In this document: piece by piece, positions 1 through 9,525 of the stretch
Position numbering within the stretch: the first letter of the stretch is position 1
Layout: every line of letters begins with the position of its first letter
Assembly: GCF_001936335.1 (NCBI RefSeq)
Contig: NZ_CP018888.1
Coordinates: 434,001-498,000 of the forward strand
Length of the DNA stretch: 64,000 nucleotides
Origin: Amylolactobacillus amylophilus DSM 20533 = JCM 1125
GTDB taxonomy: Bacteria > Bacillota > Bacilli > Lactobacillales > Lactobacillaceae
Direction of reading: 5' to 3'
The notes under the pieces: model-generated
What the model was told of the DNA's origin: nothing
The model's database searches: none
Seen by the model: only the letters and a program-made list of their open reading frames with translations
Position numbers and translations under genes: made by a program

Positions 1-171
1 TTGTTCCATCCAGTCCATTTGTGAAGCACCATCATGGGTTTCACCAATCTTGTGGATTTTACCAGTATAGTACAAAATACGTTCAGTAGTAGTGGTTTTA
101 CCGGCATCGATGTGGGCCATGATACCGATATTACGTGTTTTATCTAACGGAAATTCACGTTTATTTGCCAT
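1..171 (-). CDS. fusA: Elongation factor G, N-terminal 57 residues (runs off the left edge)
   Basis: EF-G is the ribosomal translocase, a GTPase that moves tRNA and mRNA after peptide transfer. Only the start of the gene is in the window. The visible protein begins [20 protein letters not shown] and holds the G1 P-loop AHIDAGKTT at residues 19-27, typical of EF-G. The ATG is preceded by AAAGGAG at a spacing of about 8 bases. The gene follows rpsG by 30 bases on the same strand and is the third member of the str operon (rpsL-rpsG-fusA). The rest of the G domain and domains II-V lie outside the window. Confidence 0.97.
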   Translation of the reverse strand, partial: MANKREFPLDKTRNIGIMAHIDAGKTTTTERILYYTGKIHKIGETHDGASQMDWMEQ

Positions 172-201
172 GTACTTATTCTCCTTTCAAAAGAAATTAT
201 C

Positions 202-672
202 TTACCAGCGGTAATGAGCGAATGCACGGTTAGCTTCAGCCATCCGATGTACATCTTCACGTTTCTTGACTGCTGCACCAGTATTATTAGCAGCATCCAT
301 AATCTCGTTAGCAAGACGAACATCCATTGTGTGCTCGTTACGAAGTCTTGCATAACTAACAAGCCATCTGAGACCTAATGTAGTTCTTCTTTCTGGACGA
401 ACTTCGATCGGAATTTGGTAGTTAGAACCACCAATACGGCGAGCCTTAACTTCAAGTACTGGCATGATGTTATTCATTGCTTCTTCGAAAACATCAACAG
501 GATTCTTACCTGTCTTTTCTTCGATGATTTTGAATGCGTCATACAGAATATAAGAAGCTTTTGCTTTCTTACCATCGTACATCAAGTGGTTTACAAGCTT
601 TGAAACTAATTTTGAGTTGTAAATTGGATCTGGTAAAATATCTCTCTTTTGAACGTTACCTTTTCTTGGCAT
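202..672 (-). CDS. rpsG: 30S ribosomal protein S7
   Basis: S7 is a primary binder of the 3' major domain of 16S rRNA and forms part of the exit site. The protein is 156 residues, the usual bacterial length, starts [20 protein letters not shown] and ends in the conserved [13 protein letters not shown]. An AAGGAG ribosome binding site lies 8 bases before the ATG. It sits between rpsL (21-base gap) and fusA (30-base gap) and should be co-transcribed from the promoter upstream of rpsL. In other bacteria S7 can repress its own operon; I see no distinctive operator in the short rpsL-rpsG gap. Confidence 0.98.
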   Translation of the reverse strand: MPRKGNVQKRDILPDPIYNSKLVSKLVNHLMYDGKKAKASYILYDAFKIIEEKTGKNPVDVFEEAMNNIMPVLEVKARRIGGSNYQIPIEVRPERRTTLGLRWLVSYARLRNEHTMDVRLANEIMDAANNTGAAVKKREDVHRMAEANRAFAHYRW

Positions 673-693
673 TGTCTGATCTCCTTTCTGCTA

Positions 694-1101
694 TTAAGCT
701 TTCTTTGCACCGTACTTAGAACGACCTTGTTTACGACCATCAACACCAGCAGTATCAAGAGCACCACGGATGATATGGTAACGTACACCAGGTAAATCCT
801 TTACACGTCCACCACGGATTAAGACAACACTATGTTCTTGGAGGTTATGACCGATACCAGGAATATAAGCGGTAACTTCAATCAGATTTGACAAGCGCAC
901 ACGAGCATACTTACGCAAAGCTGAGTTAGGCTTCTTAGGTGTCATAGTACCGACACGAGTTGCAACACCACGCTTTTGTGGTGCTGGGTTATCTGTTAAT
1001 GTTTTCTTCTTACTGTTGTATCCAAAGTTCAAGGCAGGTGAGTCAGACTTTGAAGTTCTTGACTTACGGCCTTTTCTAACCAATTGATTAATTGTTGGCA
1101 T
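694..1101 (-). CDS. rpsL: 30S ribosomal protein S12
   Basis: S12 lies at the decoding centre and helps control translational accuracy. The 135-residue protein starts [20 protein letters not shown]. An in-frame extension 24 codons upstream exists, but the ATG at 1101 has a strong AGGAGG site and matches the family start. The decoding loops read [11 protein letters not shown] (54-64) and [13 protein letters not shown] (97-109). The lysines at 56 and 101, equivalent to the positions that mutate to streptomycin resistance in E. coli, are wild type. First gene of the str operon, with a promoter about 90 bases upstream. Confidence 0.97.
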   Translation of the reverse strand: MPTINQLVRKGRKSRTSKSDSPALNFGYNSKKKTLTDNPAPQKRGVATRVGTMTPKKPNSALRKYARVRLSNLIEVTAYIPGIGHNLQEHSVVLIRGGRVKDLPGVRYHIIRGALDTAGVDGRKQGRSKYGAKKA

Positions 1102-1188
1102 GAAAGTGATTCCTCCTATTTTTTGTTCACACATCCAGGAGTTTCTTTTTGAGCTCAAGGATGTCCATTGCAATTAAGCACGTCCACT

Positions 1189-1217
1189 AATTTACCACGA
1201 TTTCCACCAATCGTCAA
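1189..1217 (-). promoter_or_regulatory. Sigma-A type promoter of the rpsL-rpsG-fusA operon
   Basis: Minus strand: -35 TTGACG (1212-1217), 17-base spacer, -10 TAAATT (1189-1194). It lies about 90 bases upstream of rpsL, leaving a leader of roughly 80 bases. No competing promoter is evident nearby. Confidence 0.7.
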
Positions 1218-1272
1218 TATTGAAAAATGAAAAAGACCAGTTTTGACGTATTTATTAAGTGGAGGTTGAAAT

Positions 1273-1986
1273 ATGATTTATATTTACGCATTTATTGGCT
1301 GTTGCATCTCATCGCACGCCGCCGTCGTCTTTGAACGGTTGGAGCGCGCGGAGGACTTCGTTAGCCTGCCATCACGTTGCCAGAACTGCCAGCAGCCTAT
1401 CTCCTGGTTCGACCTAATTCCCATCATCAGCTTCGTTTTATTACGCGGTCGCTGTAGCAATTGTCATGCACAGATTCCAGGCGCGCTTTTTATGACAGAG
1501 CTCTGTGGTGGTTTAATTGGTACTTTATTCTATATCCTTGAACTGCCAATTACAACTCAACTAGGCTATGGCACGCTCCTCTTCTTTGTCGGCATCGCAG
1601 CACTGCAGGACCGGCGTCAGCAAGAGTTTGACTTAAACCTGTTGCTAGCGCCATTAGCAGTTGGGATGGTCCGATTGTTCACTAATCCACCGGACCAGAT
1701 AATCCTATTGTTTGGGACCGTCACCGCACTTGCTCTAGGCTGGCTTGTTTTCAAAAAGCAACTGGGCGTTGGTGACCTACTGGTTTATTTCATCATGGGA
1801 TTGGTTACAGATTTCCCGGTCGCAAATCGGGTGCTTTTGCTGGCATCAGTCATCGTCATCGCGACCAACATCCCATTACTAGTCAAGCCAACTACTAAAC
1901 GAGCTCAGCGTGTTGCTTTCATCCCGGCACTCTTTCATGGCTTAGTCCTTCATCTCATCATTCGGGCAATTATCATCTCTGTCTGA
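1273..1986 (+). CDS. comC: Type IV prepilin peptidase (A24 family, ComC/PilD-like)
   Basis: Membrane aspartyl protease that cleaves, and in two-domain members N-methylates, type IV pilin-like prepilins such as the Com pseudopilins of the DNA-uptake machine. The 237-residue protein has the N-terminal zinc-type double CxxC (C36/C39 and C61/C64), the PISWFDLIPIISF segment between them, several hydrophobic helices, and both catalytic aspartates: D113 in ALQDRR and D168 in GVGD. It therefore looks complete. The ATG has a GGAGG site 7 bases upstream. It stands alone on the plus strand between the divergent rpsL operon and convergent rpoC, with no pilin genes beside it; its substrates must be encoded elsewhere. 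The symbol comC is by homology of function. Confidence 0.88.
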   Translation: MIYIYAFIGCCISSHAAVVFERLERAEDFVSLPSRCQNCQQPISWFDLIPIISFVLLRGRCSNCHAQIPGALFMTELCGGLIGTLFYILELPITTQLGYGTLLFFVGIAALQDRRQQEFDLNLLLAPLAVGMVRLFTNPPDQIILLFGTVTALALGWLVFKKQLGVGDLLVYFIMGLVTDFPVANRVLLLASVIVIATNIPLLVKPTTKRAQRVAFIPALFHGLVLHLIIRAIIISV

Positions 1987-2011
1987 GTAAATAATTACCA
2001 GCAAATCAAAA

Positions 2012-2043
2012 AAGTCAAAACCACATCTCTGCGATTTTGACTT
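2012..2043 (-). terminator. Intrinsic terminator of rpoB-rpoC
   Basis: Inverted repeat AAGTCAAAA (2012-2020) / TTTTGACTT (2035-2043). On the minus strand the stem is followed by a T run (complement of 2006-2013), fitting termination of rpoC. It may also serve the convergent prepilin peptidase gene, though its T run on that side is weaker. Confidence 0.75.
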
Positions 2044-2060
2044 AATTTAGCTATTAACTT

Positions 2061-5000
2061 TTACTCTTGTTCGTTCTTAGCCATTTCTTTCTCGATATCA
2101 GCGATTGAGTACACTGATTCTGGCTTATTAGTTTTAACCTTTGGCTCCATCTCACGGTAGACAGGCATACCTGTACCAGCTGGGATGATCTTACCAATGA
2201 TGACATTCTCCTTCAAGCCAATCAGTGGATCATTCTTACCACGAATTGATGCGTCTGTTAGGACACGTGTCGTTTCTTGGAATGATGCGGCAGACAAGAA
2301 ACTGTTAGTTTCAAGTGAAGCCTTAGTGATACCAAGCAGTACTGATTGACCAGTAGCTGGAATGCCACCACTAATGATAGTTTCTCGGTTACGGTCAGTG
2401 AACTCACGGATATCCATGAGAGTACCTGGCAAGATATCGGTCTCACCTGGATCAAGAATCCGTACTTTTCTAAGCATTTGACGTGCCATTACCTCAACGT
2501 GCTTATCTGAGATTTCAACACCTTGCATTCTGTAGGCCTTTTGAATTTCGTCGAGTAAGTAGTTTTCAGTTGAGAGGACGTCTCTGACACGAATCAGTTC
2601 CTTTGGATCAATCGAACCAATAGTCAACTTCTCACCACGGTGAATCGTGTCACCCTCAGCGACAGCCACGCTGGCTGTGTAAGGAACGCTGTAGGTTCTT
2701 GTATCGGTTTTACCCTCAACGGTAATCTCACGGGTATGCTCTGCTGGGTTCTCCTCAATGGCAGAAATTACACCGGTAACTTCTGTAATCGTTGCGCGAC
2801 CCTTAGGGTTACGTGCTTCAAAAATTTCTTGAACACGAGGAAGACCTTGAGTAATATCTTCACCGCCAGCAACACCACCGGTATGGAAGTTTCTCATAGT
2901 CAATTGAGTACCTGGCTCACCGATTGATTGTGCAGCAACAGTACCAACTGCCTCACCAACTTCAACTTCTTCACCAGTAGCAAGGTTTCTACCATAACAT
3001 TTCTGGCAGACACCGTGCTTAGTGTTACAAGTGAAGACGGAGCGAATTGTAACCATCTGCACACCAGCATCAACGATTTGTTGTGCTAAGTCTTCGTCAA
3101 GTAGAACATTTCTACCCACGATTTCTTCGTGTGTTTCTGGGTTAAAGACAGTCTTCTGTGTGTAACGACCAACCAGGCGATCGAACAATGGTTCAATCAT
3201 TTCGTTACCTTCAGTGATTGAGCTGACATTCAAACCACGGTCAGTGCCACAGTCTGCTTCACGCACAATGACATCTTGGGCAACGTCAACCAAACGACGG
3301 GTCAGGTAACCTGAGTTGGCAGTCTTAAGTGCCGTATCGGTCATTCCCTTTCTTGCTCCGTGGGTTGACATGAACATTTCGAGAACTGACAGACCTTCAC
3401 GGAAGTTCGAGGTAACGGGAACTTCCATCATTCCGCCATTAGGTGCGGCCATCAGACCACGCATACCAGCAAGTTGCGTAAAGTTAGATACGTTACCACG
3501 GGCACCAGAATCACTCATCATCGAGATTGGGTTGTTTGAATCGAAACTATCAACCAATTTCTGTTGAATAGTATCCTTTGCGTCAGACCAGATACTGATT
3601 ACTCTATCATGGCGCTCCTCATCGGTGATTAATCCCCGCCGGAATTGCTTAGATACAGTGGCAACCTTCTTATGTGCCTCATTAACGATATCTTTTTTTT
3701 CATTCAATGTTGGCACGTCGGCCACACCAACGGTGATTCCGGAAATAGTAGAAATCTCATAACCTAATTGCTTCATATCATCAAGTAACTCAGAAGTACG
3801 TTGTACCTTGTAAATCTTAAACACTTGGGCAATGATATCGCTCAAGAAGCCCTTCTTGAAGGTACCTACAAGTTCCATCTCAGCGAGTTTATCATGGATA
3901 TCCTCACCTTCATTCAAGAAATACTTAGCAGGCGTACCATTAACAAGATTATCTGTAGTCGGTTCGTTTAAGTAAGGGAAGTCAGCAGGGAGAATTTGGT
4001 TAAAGATGGCCTTACCATAGGTAGTAACCATTACTTCGTTCTCTTTACCCGCTGGGAATGGTTTCTCCGGCATTGAAGCAGCCGAGATACCAATTCTTGA
4101 ATGATAGTGAATTTGACCATTTTGGTAAGCAATTGTTGCCTCATCAGTCGAATTGAAAATCATTCCTTCGCCTTCACGATTCTTCTGCTCTTGTGTCAAG
4201 AAGTAGTTACCTAACACAACGTCTTGAGATGGTGTAACGATTGGTCGACCATCTTTAGGGGCTAGGATGTGGTGCGCAGCAAGCATTAGCATTCTTGCTT
4301 CAGCTTGTGCCTCATCTGACAACGGAACATGGATGGCCATTTGGTCACCATCGAAATCGGCATTATAAGCTTCTGTTGCGAGTGGGTGCAATCTAATTGC
4401 CTTACCACTAACTAGCACAGGCTCAAATGCTTGGATACCAAGTCTATGCAACGTAGGTGCGCGGTTCAAAAGAACCGGTCTTTCCTTAATTACATCTTCC
4501 AAGACATCCCAAACTTCATTATCCTGACGATCAATCTTACGCTTAGCATTTTTGATGTTTGAAGCAATTTCTCTAGCGACAAGTTCATGCATCACGAAAG
4601 GCTTGAACAACTCGAGCGCCATTTCACGAGGAAGACCGCATTGATAGAACTTTAAAGTTGGGCCAACATCGATAACCGAACGACCGGAGTAATCAACACG
4701 CTTACCAAGTAGGTTCTGACGGAAACGTCCCTGCTTACCTTTTAGCATGTGGGACAATGACTTCAATGGGCGGTTACCAGGACCGGCAACTGGACGTCCA
4801 CGACGACCATTATCAATCAAGGCATCTACAGCCTCTTGGAGCATTCTCTTCTCGTTTTGGACGATAATACTTGGTGCATTTAAGTCAAGCAACCTCTTCA
4901 AACGGTTGTTCCGGTTAATAACACGACGGTACAGGTCGTTCAGGTCACTTGTGGCAAAACGGCCACCTTCAAGTTGGACCATTGGCCGAAGATCTGGTGG

Positions 5001-5702
5001 GATTACTGGAACGGCATCCATGACCATCCACTCTGGCTTGTTGCCAGAACTTCTGAAGGCCTCAAGAATATCCAGTCTTCTAATTGCACGAGTCCGTTTC
5101 TGTCCCTGTGCACTCTTTAAATCTTCTTTTAAATCTTTAACTTCTGTTTCTAGATCAACATTATGGAGTAACTCTTTAATTGCTTCAGCACCCATCTTAG
5201 CGTTGAACGCATTACCAAATTGTTGACGTTTCTCACGGTATTCTGCCTCAGTAAGCAGCTGCTTATCCTCAAGGTCAGTATCACCAGCGTCGATTACGAC
5301 GTATGCTGCAAAATAGATAACCTCTTCAAGTAAGCGTGGGCTCATATCAAGTACAAGTCCCATTCTGCTAGGGATACCCTTGAAGTACCAGATGTGTGTT
5401 ACTGGTGCAGCAAGCTCGATGTGACCCATCCGCTCGCGCCGAACTTTAGAGCTCGTAACCTCAACACCACAGCGATCACAAACAATTCCTTTATAACGGA
5501 TACGTTTGTATTTACCACAGGCACATTCCCAGTCTTTGGTTGGTCCGAAGATTCTTTCATCAAACAGACCGTCTTTTTCAGGTTTTAAAGTACGATAGTT
5601 GATGGTCTCAGGCTTCTTAACCTCACCATAAGACCAACTTCTAACCTTGTTGGGCGAGGCTAGACCTATTTGCATACTTTCAAACTTATTTACGTCGATC
5701 AA
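2061..5702 (-). CDS. rpoC: DNA-directed RNA polymerase subunit beta'
   Basis: Largest subunit of RNA polymerase, carrying the catalytic magnesium site. The 1213-residue protein starts [20 protein letters not shown]. The N-terminal zinc site is C60, C62, C75, C78, and the metal-binding loop [14 protein letters not shown] lies at 447-460, with D449, D451 and D453. A second zinc cluster ([11 protein letters not shown]) occurs in the C-terminal third. Length matches Lactobacillaceae orthologues. Only 15 bases separate it from rpoB, and that gap holds an AGGAGG site, so the two are co-transcribed and probably translationally linked. No unusual insertions were seen. Confidence 0.99.
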   Translation of the reverse strand: MIDVNKFESMQIGLASPNKVRSWSYGEVKKPETINYRTLKPEKDGLFDERIFGPTKDWECACGKYKRIRYKGIVCDRCGVEVTSSKVRRERMGHIELAAPVTHIWYFKGIPSRMGLVLDMSPRLLEEVIYFAAYVVIDAGDTDLEDKQLLTEAEYREKRQQFGNAFNAKMGAEAIKELLHNVDLETEVKDLKEDLKSAQGQKRTRAIRRLDILEAFRSSGNKPEWMVMDAVPVIPPDLRPMVQLEGGRFATSDLNDLYRRVINRNNRLKRLLDLNAPSIIVQNEKRMLQEAVDALIDNGRRGRPVAGPGNRPLKSLSHMLKGKQGRFRQNLLGKRVDYSGRSVIDVGPTLKFYQCGLPREMALELFKPFVMHELVAREIASNIKNAKRKIDRQDNEVWDVLEDVIKERPVLLNRAPTLHRLGIQAFEPVLVSGKAIRLHPLATEAYNADFDGDQMAIHVPLSDEAQAEARMLMLAAHHILAPKDGRPIVTPSQDVVLGNYFLTQEQKNREGEGMIFNSTDEATIAYQNGQIHYHSRIGISAASMPEKPFPAGKENEVMVTTYGKAIFNQILPADFPYLNEPTTDNLVNGTPAKYFLNEGEDIHDKLAEMELVGTFKKGFLSDIIAQVFKIYKVQRTSELLDDMKQLGYEISTISGITVGVADVPTLNEKKDIVNEAHKKVATVSKQFRRGLITDEERHDRVISIWSDAKDTIQQKLVDSFDSNNPISMMSDSGARGNVSNFTQLAGMRGLMAAPNGGMMEVPVTSNFREGLSVLEMFMSTHGARKGMTDTALKTANSGYLTRRLVDVAQDVIVREADCGTDRGLNVSSITEGNEMIEPLFDRLVGRYTQKTVFNPETHEEIVGRNVLLDEDLAQQIVDAGVQMVTIRSVFTCNTKHGVCQKCYGRNLATGEEVEVGEAVGTVAAQSIGEPGTQLTMRNFHTGGVAGGEDITQGLPRVQEIFEARNPKGRATITEVTGVISAIEENPAEHTREITVEGKTDTRTYSVPYTASVAVAEGDTIHRGEKLTIGSIDPKELIRVRDVLSTENYLLDEIQKAYRMQGVEISDKHVEVMARQMLRKVRILDPGETDILPGTLMDIREFTDRNRETIISGGIPATGQSVLLGITKASLETNSFLSAASFQETTRVLTDASIRGKNDPLIGLKENVIIGKIIPAGTGMPVYREMEPKVKTNKPESVYSIADIEKEMAKNEQE

Positions 5703-5717
5703 AAGCGTAACCTCCTA

Positions 5718-8700
5718 TTATTTTGAAACCTCATCATTGAGCTTGTCTTCTGCTTTCTTGGCTTCTTCTGCAAGCTTCTTAGCCTCTTGTTCCTCAGCCA
5801 TCTTGGATAGTGCGTCAACGTTTACGCTGTCTTGATTCTCATCGTCCATATCACGGAGCTCAATTTCTTTCTCATTAATATCGAGCACCTTCATGTCTAA
5901 TCCGAGTGCTTGTAATTCCTTCACAAGAACACGGAATGATTCGGGAACACCAGGTTTTGGAATCTTATCACCTTTGACAATTGCTTCGTAAGTCTTTACA
6001 CGACCAACAACGTCATCTGATTTGTATGTCAAAATTTCTTGAAGTGTATATGCGGCACCATAAGCTTCAAGTGCCCAAACTTCCATTTCACCAAATCTTT
6101 GACCACCAAATTGTGCTTTACCACCTAGAGGTTGTTGTGTAACGAGTGAGTAAGGTCCGATTGAACGAGCATGGATCTTGTCGTCAACCATGTGTGAGAG
6201 CTTCATATAGTACATGACACCAACGGAAACACGGTTGTGGAATGGCTCACCGGTACGTCCGTCATAAAGCACGGTCTTACCATCTTTAGGCATATCAGCT
6301 TCTTTAACAGTTTCCCACATGTCTTTCTCGGATGCACCATCGAAGACGGGAGTGGCAACGTGGATGCCTAATTTTCTAGCAGCCATCCCTAAGTGCAATT
6401 CCAGTACTTGACCAATGTTCATCCGTGATGGAACACCCATTGGGTTCAAGCAGATATCAACTGGTGTGCCATCTGGAAGGAATGGCATATCCTCTTCAGG
6501 TACCACGATTGATACAGTACCCTTGTTACCATGACGGCCAGCCATCTTGTCACCGACCTGAATCTTTCTCTTTTGCGTGATGTAAACACGAACCATCATG
6601 TTCACGCCTGGTGCTAACTCATCGCCGGCTTCTCGGGTGAATACCTTGACGTCTTGAATAATTCCGCCGCCACCATGAGGTACACGGAGTGAAGTATCAC
6701 GCACTTCGCGGGCCTTTTCACCAAAAATAGCGTGTAACAAGCGCTCTTCAGCAGATAGTTCTGTCACACCCTTCGGTGTAACTTTACCCACCAGAATATC
6801 ACCATCATGTACTTCGGCACCAACACGGATAATTCCCTGTTCGTCGAGGTCCCGTAGTGATTCCTCACCAACGTTTGGAATCTCCCGGGTGATTTCCTCA
6901 GGTCCAAGTTTAGTATCACGAGCCTCTGATTCGTATTCTTCAATATGAATTGAGGTATATTTATCTTCTTTAACAAGCTTTTCAGACAGAACGATGGCAT
7001 CCTCAAAGTTATACATGTTCCAAGTCATGAAGGCGATAATTGGGTTTTGACCCAATGCTAATTCACCCTTTTCCATGGCTGGACCATCTGCGATGATGTC
7101 ACCCTTCTTAATTTCCTCACCCTTAGTGACGATTGGTCTTTGGTTATAAGACTTACCAGCATTAGAACGACGGAATTTTTGAATAGCATACTTATCGAGT
7201 GTTTGATCTGCACGACGAATTCTAATCTCTCTTGCGTCAACGTACTCGACCACACCGTCGGCTCCTGCCAAAACAGCAGTACCTGAGTCATGGGCCGCAC
7301 GGTATTCGATACCAGTACCAACAAGTGGTGCCTTTGGATCAATCAAAGGTACAGCTTGTCTTTGCATGTTCGCACCCATTAGGGCCCGGTTCGAGTCATC
7401 GTTTTCCAAGAAAGGAATACATGCAGTGGCAACTGAGACCACTTGCTTTGGAATAACATCCATGTAGTCAACCTTATCGTGACTGATTTCGAGGTTCTCA
7501 TCACGGTGTCTTGCAAGAACAACATCGTCAACGAATGAACCATCTTCGTTCAGAAGTGAGTTGGCTTGTGCCACGATAAAGTTATCTTCCTCATCAGCTG
7601 TAAGGTAGTCAATTCTGTCGGTAACCTTGTGTGTGTTCCAGTCAACACGACGGTATGGTGTCTCAATGAAACCATACTTATTAACCACGGCATACGTCGC
7701 AAGTGAGTTGATCAGTCCGATATTTGGACCTTCTGGTGTCTCAATTGGACACATACGGCCATAGTGGGTGTAGTGAACGTCACGCACCTCATATCCGGCA
7801 CGATCACGAGTCAAACCACCAGGTCCAAGCGCTGAGAGACGCCGTTTATGGGTCAATTCACCAAGTGGGTTAGTTTGATCCATGAATTGTGAAAGTTGTG
7901 ATGAACCAAAGAATTCTTTGATTGAGGCCACCACAGGACGAATATTGATCAGTTGTTGTGGCGTAACAGTGTTAATGTCTTGGATTGACATTCTTTCCTT
8001 CACGACACGTTCCATCCGTGACAGACCAATTCTGAATTGGTTCTGCAAAAGTTCACCAACTGAACGAATACGCCGGTTACCCAAGTGATCGATATCATCG
8101 GTTGTACCGATTCCTTCTTGAAGATTCAAGAAATAGTTAATTGAGGCGATGATGTCGGCAGGAATAACGTGCTTAACCTTCTTGTCAACGTGTCCATTAC
8201 CGATTAACTTGACTTCTCTTTCTGGATCAACTTGTGAGAAGACTTTGATTACTTGCACGGTCATCGGTTCAGCCACAACACCCTCGTCAGATGGGGTATA
8301 TGTGACTGTCTTAAAGTCCTCGCGGTCAAGGTAAGGTGCGAGACGATCCATCACTTCGTGCGTGATAATTTCGCCCTTTTGCACAATAACTTCACCAGTA
8401 TCTGGGTCTGCCAATGTCTCAGCTAAAGTCTGTTTCAACAAACGAGTCTTCAATGAGAGCTTCTTGTTGATTTTGTAACGACCAACTGGTGCTAAGTCGT
8501 AACGCTTTGGGTCGAAGAAACGAGCATACAGCAGTGAACGTGATGAATCAGCGGTCTTAGGTTCACCCGGACGAAGACGCTCATAAATATCCTTCAAGCC
8601 TTCGGCAACACGCGAATCAGCCGGATTCTTGTGAATATCCTTCTCAATTGTGTATGATAATGAATCACTCATCCCCAAGATGTCCGTAATCTCGCTATCT

Positions 8701-9308
8701 GAGCCGAAACCGAGTGCCCGAACTAGGACAGTAATTGGCAACTTACGGGTCCGGTCAATCCGCACGTAAGCAAGTTCCTTAGCATCTGTTTCGAATTCAA
8801 GCCAAGCACCACGGTTAGGAATCACCGTTGTACCATATTGAGTCCGACCGTTCTTATCGATATCTGAGTGGAAGTACACACCAGGTGAGCGAACAAGTTG
8901 TGAGACAATAACACGTTCTGCACCGTTAATGATGAATGTACCTTGCTCTGTCATCAATGGGAAATCGCCAAAGAAGACATCTTGTGTCTTAATTTCACCA
9001 GATTCATGGTTCGTCAACTTTAAAGTTACGTGCAGCGGTGCAGAGTAGTTTGCATCGTGGTCACGTGCTTCGTCGACGGTATATTTAGGTTCAAGTAACT
9101 TGTAGTCTACGAACTCTAAAGAAAGATTGCCTGCAAAATCGTCAATGGGCATGATGTCGGCAAACATGTCGCTTAAGCCTTCATCTAAAAACCATTTATA
9201 CGAATCCGTTTGGATATCAACTAAATTGGGTAGTTCAAGTACTTCTTTGATTCTGGAAAAACTTCTTCTTGTACGGCGTTTACCGTAGTTTACGTTGGTC
9301 CCTACCAA
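5718..9308 (-). CDS. rpoB: DNA-directed RNA polymerase subunit beta
   Basis: Second large subunit of RNA polymerase and target of rifampicin. I chose the TTG at 9308 as start: it has an AAAGGA site 8-9 bases upstream and gives a start ([16 protein letters not shown]) that aligns with the usual lactobacillar N-terminus, which also uses TTG. The ATG at 9317 would place the Shine-Dalgarno directly against the codon. The predicted protein is 1196 residues. Rifampicin cluster I ([20 protein letters not shown], about 470-490, followed by LSALGPGG) is wild type. The C-terminus is an acidic and lysine-rich tail ([17 protein letters not shown]), longer than in E. coli. Leads the rpoB-rpoC operon behind a consensus promoter and a structured leader. 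Confidence 0.98.
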   Translation of the reverse strand: MVGTNVNYGKRRTRRSFSRIKEVLELPNLVDIQTDSYKWFLDEGLSDMFADIMPIDDFAGNLSLEFVDYKLLEPKYTVDEARDHDANYSAPLHVTLKLTNHESGEIKTQDVFFGDFPLMTEQGTFIINGAERVIVSQLVRSPGVYFHSDIDKNGRTQYGTTVIPNRGAWLEFETDAKELAYVRIDRTRKLPITVLVRALGFGSDSEITDILGMSDSLSYTIEKDIHKNPADSRVAEGLKDIYERLRPGEPKTADSSRSLLYARFFDPKRYDLAPVGRYKINKKLSLKTRLLKQTLAETLADPDTGEVIVQKGEIITHEVMDRLAPYLDREDFKTVTYTPSDEGVVAEPMTVQVIKVFSQVDPEREVKLIGNGHVDKKVKHVIPADIIASINYFLNLQEGIGTTDDIDHLGNRRIRSVGELLQNQFRIGLSRMERVVKERMSIQDINTVTPQQLINIRPVVASIKEFFGSSQLSQFMDQTNPLGELTHKRRLSALGPGGLTRDRAGYEVRDVHYTHYGRMCPIETPEGPNIGLINSLATYAVVNKYGFIETPYRRVDWNTHKVTDRIDYLTADEEDNFIVAQANSLLNEDGSFVDDVVLARHRDENLEISHDKVDYMDVIPKQVVSVATACIPFLENDDSNRALMGANMQRQAVPLIDPKAPLVGTGIEYRAAHDSGTAVLAGADGVVEYVDAREIRIRRADQTLDKYAIQKFRRSNAGKSYNQRPIVTKGEEIKKGDIIADGPAMEKGELALGQNPIIAFMTWNMYNFEDAIVLSEKLVKEDKYTSIHIEEYESEARDTKLGPEEITREIPNVGEESLRDLDEQGIIRVGAEVHDGDILVGKVTPKGVTELSAEERLLHAIFGEKAREVRDTSLRVPHGGGGIIQDVKVFTREAGDELAPGVNMMVRVYITQKRKIQVGDKMAGRHGNKGTVSIVVPEEDMPFLPDGTPVDICLNPMGVPSRMNIGQVLELHLGMAARKLGIHVATPVFDGASEKDMWETVKEADMPKDGKTVLYDGRTGEPFHNRVSVGVMYYMKLSHMVDDKIHARSIGPYSLVTQQPLGGKAQFGGQRFGEMEVWALEAYGAAYTLQEILTYKSDDVVGRVKTYEAIVKGDKIPKPGVPESFRVLVKELQALGLDMKVLDINEKEIELRDMDDENQDSVNVDALSKMAEEQEAKKLAEEAKKAEDKLNDEVSK

Positions 9309-9474
9309 ATCAAACATCCTTTCTCATTCAAACAAATATTACATTTGCGTTACATTTTCAAAAAAAGACTTTTTGAGCAATAAAAAAACAAAAACAATAC
9401 AAAAATATCGTTTTTGTTCTTATCATTCCACCGGACAATAGATCGGGGAATACTGTACTAGACAGCCTTTTAAC
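9309..9474 (-). promoter_or_regulatory. Structured 5' leader of rpoB (Lacto-rpoB-like)
   Basis: About 165 transcribed but untranslated bases separate the promoter from rpoB. Read on the minus strand, they contain a small CTGT/ACAG hairpin, a stable stem ATTCC-CCG / CGG-GGAAT (9425-9451, one bulge), then the A/U-rich hairpin annotated separately, and a second A/U-rich stem close to the gene. A conserved RNA called Lacto-rpoB is known from rpoB leaders of lactic acid bacteria; position and host fit it, but I could not run the covariance model. Confidence 0.55.
9381..9418 (-). terminator. Terminator-like hairpin inside the rpoB leader
   Basis: Minus strand: AACAAAAAC (9410-9418), 14-base loop, GTTTTTGTT (9387-9395), then a run of seven U. 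It lies downstream of the rpoB promoter and upstream of the gene. It could end clpC read-through or attenuate rpoBC transcription. The stem is only A/U-rich apart from two G-C pairs, so its strength is uncertain. Confidence 0.5.
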
Positions 9475-9480
9475 AGATTG

Positions 9481-9509
9481 ATTATACTCGTTAATTTCAA
9501 CTTTGTCAA
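9481..9509 (-). promoter_or_regulatory. Perfect consensus sigma-A promoter for rpoB-rpoC
   Basis: TTGACA (9504-9509), exactly 17 bases, TATAAT (9481-9486) on the minus strand. Both hexamers match consensus. The -35 lies only 17 bases downstream of the clpC stop codon, so clpC has no room for a terminator before it. Confidence 0.88.
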
Positions 9510-9525
9510 AAAAGAGTCTTGACAT

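Noticed and set aside
4747-5226. 159-codon plus-strand frame within rpoC
   Set aside because: Antisense to conserved rpoC codons, no homology and no start signal.
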